From the NCBI RefSeq assembly GCF_018324685.1, contig NZ_AP023354.1:5642001-5706000 (forward strand): a stretch of 64,000 bases of DNA, given 5' to 3'. Positions 1 through 7,496 of this stretch are shown piece by piece. The stretch's first letter is position 1. Each line of letters starts with the position of its first letter. The stretch is from Actinocatenispora sera (GTDB taxonomy: Bacteria > Actinomycetota > Actinomycetes > Mycobacteriales > Micromonosporaceae). The notes under the pieces are model-generated. The model saw only the letters and a list, made by a program, of their open reading frames with translations, made no database searches and was not told the origin of the DNA. The position numbers were made by a program, and so were the translations under genes.

Positions 1-254
1 TCGGTGGTCGGGGCCCGGTCGTCGCCGTCGGCCGGTGCCCGGTCCTCGCCTGCGTGGGCGTCGGGGTCGGTGGCGGCTTCGGCAGACGGTGAGCCGGCCG
101 ACACACCGTCCACAGTGGACTCCGTGGCCTCCGGTTCGCCCGCGGCGGTGTCGTTCCCGGCCGGTTCCGGCCCGGTCGGGTCGGACAGCGCCGCGTCCGG
201 CGCCGGGGTGGCGGCGCCGGACGACTGGTCGGCGGTACCGGCGATGTCCGGCAC
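1..254 (-). CDS. Hypothetical protein, N-terminal part only (runs off window)
   Basis: An open frame on the minus strand begins with GTG at 254-252. This GTG overlaps the TAG stop of the upstream methyltransferase by one base (TAGTG), so translational coupling is likely. The 84 visible residues are rich in Ala, Pro, Gly, Asp and Glu with no predicted fold, and look like a disordered acidic N-terminus. The functional part lies beyond the window edge, so I cannot name the family. It is the third gene of a tight leftward group with the methyltransferase and the enoyl-CoA hydratase. The opposite-strand ORF in the same DNA is Ser/Ala-rich and lacks this coupling, so I prefer the minus strand. Confidence 0.5.
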   Translation of the reverse strand, partial: MPDIAGTADQSSGAATPAPDAALSDPTGPEPAGNDTAAGEPEATESTVDGVSAGSPSAEAATDPDAHAGEDRAPADGDDRAPTT

Positions 255-1213
255 TACGGCTTCACACCCGTGATCTCGACGTTGTAGAACAGCTCCTTCG
301 GCACGATGTGCGACAGCACGTTCGTGTCCACACTGGACAGCGCCCGCCAGGAGCGGTAGGCGAAGTTGGCCCAGCCCCAGCCGAGCTTCTCCTTCGGCAC
401 CGCCGCCTCGAAGGTACGCACCGGCCAGCCGAGCAGCGCCGCGGTCAGCTCGTCGGTGGCCACCTCGACGTCCATCGCGCCGGCCCGGATCGCGGTACGG
501 CGCAGCTGCTGCGGATCGAACGTGTGGATGTCGACGACCGCCTCCAGCGCCGCCGCGGCGGAGGACTCGTCGAGTTCGGCCTGCGGCCGCCGCCAGTCGG
601 TCAGTCCGGGCAGCTTCGTGAGGTTCGTGGTCGCCCACCAGGTCAGCTGGCCCAGCTTGCGGGCGTAGAAGTCGCCGACCTTGCTCGGCTCGCCACAGAA
701 CACGAACCGGCCGCCCGGTCGCAGCACCCGCAGCACCTCGCGCAGCGCCTGCTCGACGTCCGGGATGTGGTGCAGCATGGCGTGCCCAACGACCAGGTCG
801 AAGCTCGCGTCGTCGTACCCGATGGTCTCGGCGTCGCTGACCCGGCCGTCCACGTCCAGCCCGAGCTGCTTGGCGTTGCGCAGCGCCACCTCGACCATGC
901 CCGGCGAGATGTCGGTGACGTGGCCCTTCTCGATCACCCCGGCCTGCATCAGGTTGAGCAGGAAGAACCCGGTGCCGCAGCCCAGCTCCAGCGCGTTGCG
1001 GTACGGCCAGCCGCCGGTGCCGGCCACGTGCGCGAACCGGTCCCGGGCGTAGCTGACGCAACGCTCGTCGTACGAGATGGACCACTTCTCGTCGTAGGTG
1101 TTGGCCTCCCAGTCGTGGTAGAGGATGTTCGCCTGCTTCGGATCGTCGCGGGCGGCCTCGACCTCGGCGGCGCTGGGATGCGACTGCGTGCTCGCGTGAC
1201 CGGGCTCGTTCAT
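254..1213 (-). CDS. Class I SAM-dependent methyltransferase
   Basis: This 319-residue protein has the Rossmann-fold methyltransferase signature. The glycine-rich motif I LELGCGTGFF is at residues 75-84, an acidic residue that would bind the SAM ribose is at about D101, and motif GHAMLHH is near residue 160. The C-terminal about 120 residues form a less typical acceptor-side domain. It starts at ATG 1213, four bases after the stop of the enoyl-CoA hydratase gene, and its stop overlaps the next gene's GTG, so the three are probably co-transcribed. The methyl acceptor cannot be deduced. The pairing with an acyl-CoA enzyme suggests a lipid or ketide-like substrate, which is inference only. Confidence 0.85.
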   Translation of the reverse strand: MNEPGHASTQSHPSAAEVEAARDDPKQANILYHDWEANTYDEKWSISYDERCVSYARDRFAHVAGTGGWPYRNALELGCGTGFFLLNLMQAGVIEKGHVTDISPGMVEVALRNAKQLGLDVDGRVSDAETIGYDDASFDLVVGHAMLHHIPDVEQALREVLRVLRPGGRFVFCGEPSKVGDFYARKLGQLTWWATTNLTKLPGLTDWRRPQAELDESSAAAALEAVVDIHTFDPQQLRRTAIRAGAMDVEVATDELTAALLGWPVRTFEAAVPKEKLGWGWANFAYRSWRALSSVDTNVLSHIVPKELFYNVEITGVKP

Positions 1214-1217
1214 CGGG

Positions 1218-2021
1218 TCACTTCCCCGTGAAGTCGGGCTTGGCCTTGGCCACGAAGGCCCGCATGCCGACGTTCTTGTCCTCGGTGGCGAACAGGGCGG
1301 CGAACAGGTGGCTCTCCAGTGCCAGCCCGCTCGCCAGGTCGACCGACAGGCCGCCGTCGATCGCCTGCTTGGCGGCGCGCAGCGCCTGCGCCGGGCCGGT
1401 CAGGTAGGGCTGGACCGAGGCCACCGCGGCGTCCAGCACCGACTCGCCGGCCGGTACGAGCGCGTCGACCAGGCCGAGGCGCAGCGCCTCCTCGGCGGCG
1501 ACGTGCCGGCCGGTGAAGATCAGTTCCTTGGCCTTCGACGGGCCGATCAGCCGGGGCAGCCGCTGGGTGCCGCCGGCGCCGGGGATGATGCCGAGGCCGA
1601 TCTCCGGCTGGCCGAGCTTCGCGTCCGCCGCGGCGATCCGGAAGTCGCAGGCCAGCGCCAGCTCGCAGCCGCCGCCCAGCGCGTACCCGGCGATCGCGGC
1701 GACGACCGGCTTCGGGATGCGGGCGACAGCGTCGAACGCGGCGGTCAGCTCCGGCGCCCGGGCGGCCATCTGGGCGTACCCCTCGTCGGCCATCTCCTTG
1801 ATGTCGGCGCCGGCGGCGAACACCTTCTCACCGCCGTACACGATCACGGCGCGGATGTCGTCCCGGCTGGTCGCCTCGCCCGCGGCGGCCCGCAGCTCGT
1901 CCTGGACGGCCCGGTTGAGCGCGTTCATCGGTGGCCGGGTCAGGCGGATCACGCCGACCCCCGGCTGCTCGTCGAGCGTCTCCAGCCGAACGAACTCCCC
2001 CACTGCGACCTCCTCGATCAC
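1218..2021 (-). CDS. Enoyl-CoA hydratase/isomerase family protein
   Basis: This 267-residue crotonase-fold enzyme is of normal family length. The acyl-CoA binding loop reads FAAGADIKEM at residues 68-77. The oxyanion-hole segment GYALGGGCELA spans 112-122. The two glutamates used by true hydratases sit at E120 and E140, twenty residues apart as in known hydratases. It probably adds water to trans-2-enoyl-CoA in beta-oxidation or branched-chain acid breakdown. The methyltransferase gene follows after four bases. Upstream of its start lies the TTGATCAAGGG repeat that closes the neighbouring ABC gene. Short-chain substrate preference is typical of the EchA8-like branch but is not shown here. Confidence 0.9.
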   Translation of the reverse strand: MIEEVAVGEFVRLETLDEQPGVGVIRLTRPPMNALNRAVQDELRAAAGEATSRDDIRAVIVYGGEKVFAAGADIKEMADEGYAQMAARAPELTAAFDAVARIPKPVVAAIAGYALGGGCELALACDFRIAAADAKLGQPEIGLGIIPGAGGTQRLPRLIGPSKAKELIFTGRHVAAEEALRLGLVDALVPAGESVLDAAVASVQPYLTGPAQALRAAKQAIDGGLSVDLASGLALESHLFAALFATEDKNVGMRAFVAKAKPDFTGK

Positions 2022-2105
2022 GAAGCTGCGGGCCGGGTCGCGGCGCCGCCTGGCCCCGACCTTAACCGGTCGGTAGCCTCCGCCCAGCGCACCCCACCGG
2101 TCCGT

Positions 2106-2202
2106 CGATCAAGACCCGCCGAGTTGATCAAGGGCCCACTCGGTTGATCAAGGGATTGGTGCGCGGAGTCCTCGCACGATGTGGACGAATCCCTTGATCA
2201 AC
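2106..2202. repeat. GTTGATCAAGGGAT palindromic repeat cluster (copy set 1)
   Basis: Partial or full copies of TTGATCAAGGG occur at 2106-2112, 2123-2134 and 2143-2157, and an inverted copy at 2188-2202. The arms 2143-2157 and 2188-2202 are a perfect 15-bp inverted repeat around a 30-base loop, and the loop contains a small GTGCG/CGCAC stem. The inverted copy supplies the TGA stop of the ABC ATPase gene. The same element recurs at 59607-59710. It could act as a transcription terminator for the leftward ABC gene or be a dispersed repeat family. Confidence 0.8.
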
Positions 2203-3022
2203 TGGGTAGGGGGTGGGACAGGGCGGTGTAGCGGTCGCCGATGCGGTTGACCGACAGGGGCAGGCCGAAGGTGTCGGACAGGTTGTCGCCGGTGATCACC
2301 TGGTCGACCGGGCCGGCGGCGACGACCGCGCCGTCGCGGACCAGCAGGGCATGCGTGAACCCCGGCGGAATCTCCTCGACATGGTGGGTGACCAGCACGA
2401 TCGCCGGCGCGTCCGGGTCCGCCGCGAGCGTCGCCAGCCGGCGTACCAGATCCTCCCGGCCACCCAGGTCGAGCCCGGCCGCCGGCTCGTCGAACAGCAG
2501 CAGCTCCGGATCGGTCATCAGCGCCCGGGCGATCTGCACCCGCTTGCGCTCGCCGTCGGAGAGCGTGCCGTACCGCCGCCCGGCGAGCCCGGCGACGCCC
2601 CAGCGGGCGAGCAGCTCGCCGGCTCTCGCGTCGTCCATCGCGTCGTAGCTCTCCCGATACCGGCCGAGCACGCCCCAGGCCGCGGTGAGCACCGCGTCGT
2701 GCACCGTCTCGTCCGGCGGGATCCGCACCACATGATGCCCGCCGACCAGCCCGAGCCGGGTACGCAGCTCGGCGATGTTGGTGCCGCCCAGCCGCTCGGC
2801 GAGCACGTGCACCGTGCCGGTGGACGGGTAGAGCCGGCCGGCCGCCAGGTTGAGCAGGGTGGTCTTGCCCGCACCGTTGGGGCCGAGCACCACCCACCGC
2901 TCGTCCAGCTCCACCTGCCAGCTCACGTCGCGGACCAGGGCGTTGCCGTCGCGGGTGACCGTCACCGCGTCCAGCGCGACGACCAGATCGGGATCGGTGT
3001 TGGCTGCCACCGCGCCATCCAA
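2198..3022 (-). CDS. ABC transporter ATP-binding protein (orphan)
   Basis: This 274-residue stand-alone ABC ATPase carries a Walker A (GPNGAGKTT, residues 47-55), a signature motif written LSDGE near residue 157, a Walker B LLLFDEP near 176 and a THH switch histidine near 209. All the parts needed for ATP hydrolysis are present. No permease or binding protein gene is adjacent, so its transport partner is unknown. Stand-alone ATPases of this molybdate/iron-like group are common in actinomycetes. It starts with ATG at 3022. Its last codon and stop fall inside the TTGATCAAGGG repeat. The upstream gap to the divergent glgX holds the 29-bp tandem repeats. Confidence 0.85.
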   Translation of the reverse strand: MDGAVAANTDPDLVVALDAVTVTRDGNALVRDVSWQVELDERWVVLGPNGAGKTTLLNLAAGRLYPSTGTVHVLAERLGGTNIAELRTRLGLVGGHHVVRIPPDETVHDAVLTAAWGVLGRYRESYDAMDDARAGELLARWGVAGLAGRRYGTLSDGERKRVQIARALMTDPELLLFDEPAAGLDLGGREDLVRRLATLAADPDAPAIVLVTHHVEEIPPGFTHALLVRDGAVVAAGPVDQVITGDNLSDTFGLPLSVNRIGDRYTALSHPLPS

Positions 3023-3068
3023 TCATGGCCGCCGCCGGGTGCGATCGGGTGGCGGCGGCGATCATGAA

Positions 3069-3213
3069 GGTCGGCACCGACCGGCGGTGGAGACGGAGGT
3101 CGGCACCGACCGGCGGTGGAGACGGAGGTCGGCACCGACCGGCGGTGGAGACGGAGGTCGGCACCGATTGGCGGTGGAGACGGAGGTCGGCACCGATTGG
3201 CGGTGGGAGTGGG
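3069..3213. repeat. 29-bp tandem repeat, about 5 copies
   Basis: Units start at 3069, 3098, 3127, 3156 and 3185, exactly 29 bases apart with no spacers. The first three carry a perfect GGTCGG-CA-CCGACC hairpin arm pair; in the last two, CCGACC has decayed to CCGATT. The array occupies the divergent gap between the ABC ATPase and glgX. It is a minisatellite, not a CRISPR, because repeats abut without unique spacers. Confidence 0.9.
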
Positions 3214-3299
3214 AGCGGGTGCCGGCCAGCGGCGATCAGCGTGTCGGCGCCGATCGGCGGGGATCATGGGCGTCGGGGCCGGCAGGTGGTGGAGGTGGC

Positions 3300-5324
3300 A
3301 TGGAGCTGGGTGCGACGCCGATCGCGGACGGGGTGCGCTTCGCGGTGTGCGCGGCGGACGCCGACGCGGTCGAGGTGTGCCTGTACGACGGCGCGGGCGG
3401 CGAGCGGCGGGTGCGGCTGAGCGAGCGTACCGACGACGTGTGGCACGGGCACGTGCCCGGCGTCGGTGTCGGCGACCGGTACGGGCTGCGCGCGTACGGG
3501 CCGTGGCAGCCGCACCGCGGGCACTGGTTCAACCCGGCGAAGCTGCTGGTCGACCCGTACGCGCGGCGGTTGACCGGGGCGCCGGCGGACCATCCGGCGT
3601 TGGGCAGCGTGGCCGCCGGTGGTGCGCCGGACGACCGCGACTCGGCGCCGTACCTGCCGCGTGCGGTGGTGACCGCGGCGCCGGCGCAGGTGTGGCGCCC
3701 GCCGTTGCGCCCGTGGACCGACACCGTGCTGTACGAGCTGCACGTGCGCGGGTTCACCGCCCGGCTGCCGGAGGTGCCGGAGCCGCTGCGGGGCAGCTAC
3801 GCAGGGCTCGCGCACCCGGCGGCGGTGTCGCACCTGCGCCGGCTCGGGGTGACCGCGGTGGAGCTGCTGCCGGTGCAGCACGCCGCCACCGAGCCGTTCC
3901 TCGCGCAGCGCGGCCTGACCAACTACTGGGGTTACAACACGCTCGGGTACTTCGCGCCGGACAGCCGGTTCGCCGCGACCGCCGACCCGGTCGCCGAGTT
4001 CCGGGACATGGTCGCGGTGCTGCACGACGCGGGCATCGAGGTGATCCTCGACGTGGTCTACAACCACACCGCGGAGGGCCCGCCGACCGGCCCGACGCTC
4101 AGCTGGCGCGGCCTCGCGAACCGCACGTACTACCGGCTGGAGCCGGGCGATCCGGCCCGCTACCGCGACTTCACCGGCTGCGGCAACACCCTCGACGTCC
4201 GCCAGCCGGCGACGCTGCGCCTGGTCCTGGACTCGCTGCGGTACTGGGTGCTCGCGCTCGGCGTCGACGGGTTCCGGTTCGACCTGGCCAGCGCGCTGCT
4301 GCGGGGCGAGTCGGGCGTGGCGCAGTACCCGGGCTTCCTCGCCGCGATCGCGGCCGACCCGGTGCTGCGCGAGGTACGGCTGATCGCCGAGCCGTGGGAC
4401 CTGGGCGCCGGTGGCTACCGGGTCGGCGGGTTCGGGCCGGGCTGGTCGGAGTGGAACGGCCGGTACCGCGACGCGGTGCGCGACTTCTGGCGGGGCCGCG
4501 CGGACAGCCTGGCCGAGATCGGCACCCGCCTGGCCGGCTCCGAGGATCTGTACGGCGAGGGTGGCCGCGGACCGGGGGCGTCGGTCAACTTCGTCACCGC
4601 GCACGACGGCTTCACCCTGCGCGACCTGGTCAGCTACGCGCGCAAGCACAACGAGGCGAACGGCGAGGGCGGCGCCGACGGTACCGACGACAACCGGTCG
4701 GAGAACAACGGCGTCGAGGGGGACACCGACGACCCGGCGGTGCTGTCCCGGCGCCGCCGTCAGGTGCGCAACCTGCTCGGCACGCTGCTGCTGTCGGCCG
4801 GTGTGCCGATGCTGCTGGCGGGCGACGAGCTGGGCCGCACCCAGCACGGCAACAACAACGCGTACTGCCAGGACAACGAGGTGTCGTACGTCGACTGGGA
4901 CGGCGCGGACCCCGAACTGCTCGCCTTCACCGCCCGGCTGCTGGAGCTGCGCGCCGCCGAGCCGGTGTTTCGCCGCCGGCACTTCTTCACCGGCGCCGCG
5001 CTCGACGGCCGGCGCGACCTGGTCTGGTACCGGGCCGACGGCGCCGAGGTGACCGCCGCGGACTGGCACGCCGGCGGCGCCGGCACCCTCGGCGCCTTCC
5101 TCGACGGCGCTCGCGCCGACGCCGGTACCGGCGGCTCCTTCCTGATGTACCTGCACGGCGCCGGGGTGGACGCGACGGTTCGGCTGCCGCCGGCGGCGAC
5201 CCGGTGGCAGGTCGTGGTCGACACCGCGGAGGCGCTGGCCGGCGAGTATCCGGCGGGTGACCGGATCACGCTGACCGCGCGCAGCCTGCTCGTGCTGCGC
5301 GCCGTCGACGTCGCGGCCGGGTGA
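3300..5324 (+). CDS. glgX: Glycogen debranching enzyme GlgX
   Basis: This 674-residue GH13 subfamily 11 isoamylase-type enzyme removes alpha-1,6-linked side chains from glycogen shortened by phosphorylase. An N-terminal CBM48-like domain (about 1-110) precedes the catalytic barrel. Barrel landmarks are VVYNHTAEG near residue 250, the nucleophile Asp in GFRFDLA near 326, the acid/base Glu in IAEPWD near 363 and TAHDGFTL near 433. I chose ATG 3300 because GGAGG lies five bases upstream and the protein begins at the normal place for the family; the frame is open further upstream only through repeat DNA. It probably works with GlgP, encoded 5 kb away. The gene ends in a 15-bp tandem repeat whose first unit contains the stop codon. 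Confidence 0.95.
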   Translation: MELGATPIADGVRFAVCAADADAVEVCLYDGAGGERRVRLSERTDDVWHGHVPGVGVGDRYGLRAYGPWQPHRGHWFNPAKLLVDPYARRLTGAPADHPALGSVAAGGAPDDRDSAPYLPRAVVTAAPAQVWRPPLRPWTDTVLYELHVRGFTARLPEVPEPLRGSYAGLAHPAAVSHLRRLGVTAVELLPVQHAATEPFLAQRGLTNYWGYNTLGYFAPDSRFAATADPVAEFRDMVAVLHDAGIEVILDVVYNHTAEGPPTGPTLSWRGLANRTYYRLEPGDPARYRDFTGCGNTLDVRQPATLRLVLDSLRYWVLALGVDGFRFDLASALLRGESGVAQYPGFLAAIAADPVLREVRLIAEPWDLGAGGYRVGGFGPGWSEWNGRYRDAVRDFWRGRADSLAEIGTRLAGSEDLYGEGGRGPGASVNFVTAHDGFTLRDLVSYARKHNEANGEGGADGTDDNRSENNGVEGDTDDPAVLSRRRRQVRNLLGTLLLSAGVPMLLAGDELGRTQHGNNNAYCQDNEVSYVDWDGADPELLAFTARLLELRAAEPVFRRRHFFTGAALDGRRDLVWYRADGAEVTAADWHAGGAGTLGAFLDGARADAGTGGSFLMYLHGAGVDATVRLPPAATRWQVVVDTAEALAGEYPAGDRITLTARSLLVLRAVDVAAG

Positions 5325-5396
5325 GTGCCGGCCGGGTGAGTGCCGGACGGCTGAGTGCCGGCCGGGTGAGTGCCGGACGGCTGAGTGCCGGCCGGG
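5322..5396. repeat. 15-bp tandem repeat, 5 copies, starting at the glgX stop codon
   Basis: Five consecutive 15-base units alternate between TGAGTGCCGGCCGGG and TGAGTGCCGGACGGC, giving a 30-bp higher-order period. The first TGA is the glgX stop, so each unit repeats a stop codon in the same frame. The array lies between the convergent glgX and amidase genes. Confidence 0.9.
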
Positions 5397-5419
5397 CCCG
5401 CCGCCCGTGCGGGCCGGGC
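5391..5419. terminator. Hairpin between convergent glgX and amidase genes
   Basis: Arms GCCGGGCCCGC (5391-5401) and GCGGGCCGGGC (5409-5419) pair over 11 positions with one mismatch around a 7-base loop. It is positioned to end both convergent transcripts. No U-tract follows, as is usual in this G+C range. Confidence 0.55.
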
Positions 5420-5421
5420 GA

Positions 5422-6081
5422 TCAGGCCCGGACGAGGGCCAGGTACTTGTCCCAGTCCCAGTACGGGCCGGGGTCGGTGTGGTCGGTGCCCGGCACCTCG
5501 ACGTGGCCGATGATGTGGTCCCGGTCCATCGCGATGCCGTACCGGTCGCAGATGTCGCGGGTCAGTTTCGCCGATGCGGTGTACATCGCGTCGGTGAACC
5601 AGCTCGGGTCGTCGACCCAGCCCTCGTGCTCGATGCCGATGCTGCGGGTGTTGTAGTCCCAGTTGCCGGCGTGCCAGGCGATGTCCTTCTCCCGCACCAT
5701 CTGGTCGATGTACCCGTCGGCGGAGCGCGTCACGTAGTGCGCGCAGGCGGCGTGGCTCGGGTCCTGGAACAGGGTGATGGTGTCGTCGAACGTCTCCTGG
5801 GTGACGTGGATGACCACCAGCTCGATCGGGTACGTGCTGGGCCGGTTCGACCTGGTGTAGTTGCTGGTGCTGGCCGGCACCCAGTGCGCGGCCGGGTAGT
5901 CGACGCCGCTGGCACCGCGGCGAGCCGCTCCGCTGGCACCGCGGCGAGCCGCGTCGCTGGCACCGGTGCGCTGTGGTGCGGCTGCGGCGGCGCCGGCCAG
6001 GCCGGCGCCGAGCACGCCGGCGGCTCCGGCCGCGGCGGTGAACAGCGCGCGGCGAGACAGTCCTCTGTGGACCGAAGTCAT
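5422..6081 (-). CDS. Tat-exported N-acetylmuramoyl-L-alanine amidase (amidase_2/PGRP fold)
   Basis: The protein has 219 residues. A twin-arginine signal (SRRALF then a long Ala/Gly-rich hydrophobic stretch) spans about residues 7-36, so export by the Tat route is expected. A short repeated RRGASGAARRGASG linker follows. The amidase_2 domain covers about 60-215. Likely zinc ligands are the His in VVIHVTQE, the His near the C-terminus in HTDPGP, and the Asp after it, and the typical AHYVTRSADG segment is present. It would cleave the bond between muramic acid and L-Ala in peptidoglycan. ATG 6081 is preferred over the upstream ATG because a GGGGAG site lies just before it and it places the twin arginines correctly. 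Confidence 0.85.
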   Translation of the reverse strand: MTSVHRGLSRRALFTAAAGAAGVLGAGLAGAAAAAPQRTGASDAARRGASGAARRGASGVDYPAAHWVPASTSNYTRSNRPSTYPIELVVIHVTQETFDDTITLFQDPSHAACAHYVTRSADGYIDQMVREKDIAWHAGNWDYNTRSIGIEHEGWVDDPSWFTDAMYTASAKLTRDICDRYGIAMDRDHIIGHVEVPGTDHTDPGPYWDWDKYLALVRA

Positions 6082-6357
6082 GGGCACTCCCCAGAACCTG
6101 GGCCCGGCGCCGGACGGCACCGGGCGATAACCGGATAATCCGATCAGACAGGCTTAATACATCGAAATACACATGTCAATAGTTTCCAGTAGAAACAGGC
6201 ATCGCGATTCTTTCCTACACGACCGGGTCGTTCCGCTCCGGCCGGCGGCGTGTGCCGTGCCCCAGTGCCCGCCGCCGGCGACCCCGACGCCGCCGCCAGC
6301 CGATACAGTCCCGGTACGAAGGGACGCGGCGTGACGGCCGCGCGAACGGGAGGTGGC
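6082..6357. promoter_or_regulatory. Divergent control region with an AT-rich island, amidase/LacI
   Basis: The roughly 420 bases between the amidase and LacI genes include an unusually AT-rich island at about 6135-6215, against G+C-rich surroundings. On the minus strand TTGACA (6179-6174) could be a -35 box for the amidase gene, with TATTAA downstream at a short spacing of 14 bases. At 6182-6196 GTTTC-CAGTA-GAAAC is a 5+5 inverted repeat that could be a LacI-type operator. None of these sites is proven. Confidence 0.45.
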
Positions 6358-6504
6358 ATGGGGTCGACACGACGCGAGCCCAGGGCGTGGCCCGGAACCC
6401 CCGGCGCGCGGGGTTCCGCACCGCGCCCGTGGCTGCCGGGCAGCCCCCGGCAGGACGCGAGCCGCCCGGGACCGCACGGTCCCGGCGCACCGGCGAGCCG
6501 GTAG
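6358..6504 (+). CDS. Possible 48-residue leader ORF before the LacI gene
   Basis: ATG 6358 has a strong GGGAGG ribosome site 5 bases upstream. The frame runs 48 codons of Pro/Gly/Arg-rich sequence to TAG at 6502-6504, two bases before the GTG start of the LacI gene, which itself has only a weak ribosome site. It could therefore be a translated leader that delivers ribosomes to the regulator gene. The peptide itself has no recognisable features. Confidence 0.3.
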   Translation: MGSTRREPRAWPGTPGARGSAPRPWLPGSPRQDASRPGPHGPGAPASR

Positions 6505-6506
6505 CC

Positions 6507-7496
6507 GTGCGCGTCACCATCCGCGACGTGGCCCGCGCGGCCGGCGTGTCGGTGTCGACCGCCTCGCGCGCGCTGACCGGCGCCCGCCCGGTCGGCGAGC
6601 AGATCGCGGTCCGGGTCCGGGACGCCGCCACCGCGCTCGGCTACCGGCAGAACCGGGTCGCGAGCGCGCTGCGCACCCAGCGCACCGACACCATCGGCAT
6701 GGTCGTCCCGCAGATCTCCAACCCGTTCTACCCGGTCCTGGTCGAGGCGATCGAACGCTGCCTCGGCGACGACAACCGGCAGCTGCTGCTGTGCGACGCG
6801 CGGCGCGACGCCACCGTCGAGTCCGCCCGCATCCACGCGCTGGCCGACCGGCAGGTCGACGGGCTGATCGTCGCCCCGGTCAGTACGGTCGCCAGCGCCG
6901 CGGCGCTGACCTCGATCGCCGGCGAGGTACCGGTGGTCCAGGTCGACCGGTCGGTCGCGGACACCGCGCTGGACTGGGTCGGCGTCGACGATGTCGCCGG
7001 CCTGCGGCTGCTCACCGAGCACCTGGCGCAGGTCGGCGCGCGCACCGCCGTGCTGGTCGGTACCGTCTCCGAGTCGTCCGCCGGCCGCACCCGGCTCGCC
7101 GAGTTCGGCCCGGCCGCGGCCCGGCACGGGTTGTCGACCGCCGAACCGCTGCTCGGCGCGTACGGCGTGGAATGGGGCGTCCGCGCCGTCGACGAGCTGC
7201 GCGCGCGAGGCCCGCTGCCGGACGCCATCGTCTGCGTCAACGACGAGATCGCCCTCGGCGTACTCCAGGGGCTGCGCGCCGCCGGCATCTCGGTGCCCGG
7301 CGAGGTCGTGGTCACCGGGTTCGACGACAACGGCTTCGCCGCGCTCGCCGACCCGCCCCTGACCACCGTGCGGCAGCCGCACCAGCAGATCGCCGCCGAG
7401 TGCCTGCGGCTGCTGGACCGTCCGCGCGGCGGCCCCACCCGCCGCATCGCCCTCGCCCCCACCCTCATCGTCCGCGCCTCCACCACCCTGCGCTGA
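6507..7496 (+). CDS. LacI family transcriptional regulator
   Basis: This 329-residue repressor starts with the LacI helix-turn-helix (VTIRDVARAAGVSVSTASRAL, residues about 3-22) and continues with a periplasmic-binding-protein-like sensor domain (from about residue 60; DTIGMVVPQISNPFYPVL segment). The sugar effector cannot be read from sequence. GTG 6507 is chosen because LacI proteins begin a few residues before the first helix; the open frame upstream is Arg/Pro-rich and not LacI-like. It is divergent from the amidase gene, and its 3' end overlaps the convergent GntR gene by 32 bases. Given its neighbours, control of glucan or cell-wall sugar genes is possible but unproven. Confidence 0.85.
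   Translation: MRVTIRDVARAAGVSVSTASRALTGARPVGEQIAVRVRDAATALGYRQNRVASALRTQRTDTIGMVVPQISNPFYPVLVEAIERCLGDDNRQLLLCDARRDATVESARIHALADRQVDGLIVAPVSTVASAAALTSIAGEVPVVQVDRSVADTALDWVGVDDVAGLRLLTEHLAQVGARTAVLVGTVSESSAGRTRLAEFGPAAARHGLSTAEPLLGAYGVEWGVRAVDELRARGPLPDAIVCVNDEIALGVLQGLRAAGISVPGEVVVTGFDDNGFAALADPPLTTVRQPHQQIAAECLRLLDRPRGGPTRRIALAPTLIVRASTTLR

Noticed and set aside
3069-3213. 29-bp repeats as a small CRISPR array
   Set aside because: The repeats abut with no unique spacers, the period equals the unit length, and there are no cas genes in the window.
2850-3299. N-terminal 150-residue extension of GlgX
   Set aside because: The extension reads through the tandem repeats and the ABC gene 5' end; ATG 3300 with a GGAGG site gives the normal family N-terminus.
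3264-5156. 630-residue minus-strand ORF opposite glgX
   Set aside because: It is an Arg/Val/Gln-rich shadow frame of glgX with no recognisable domain; high G+C makes such antisense frames common. The same applies to other long antisense frames (for example over glgB, gdh and pep2).
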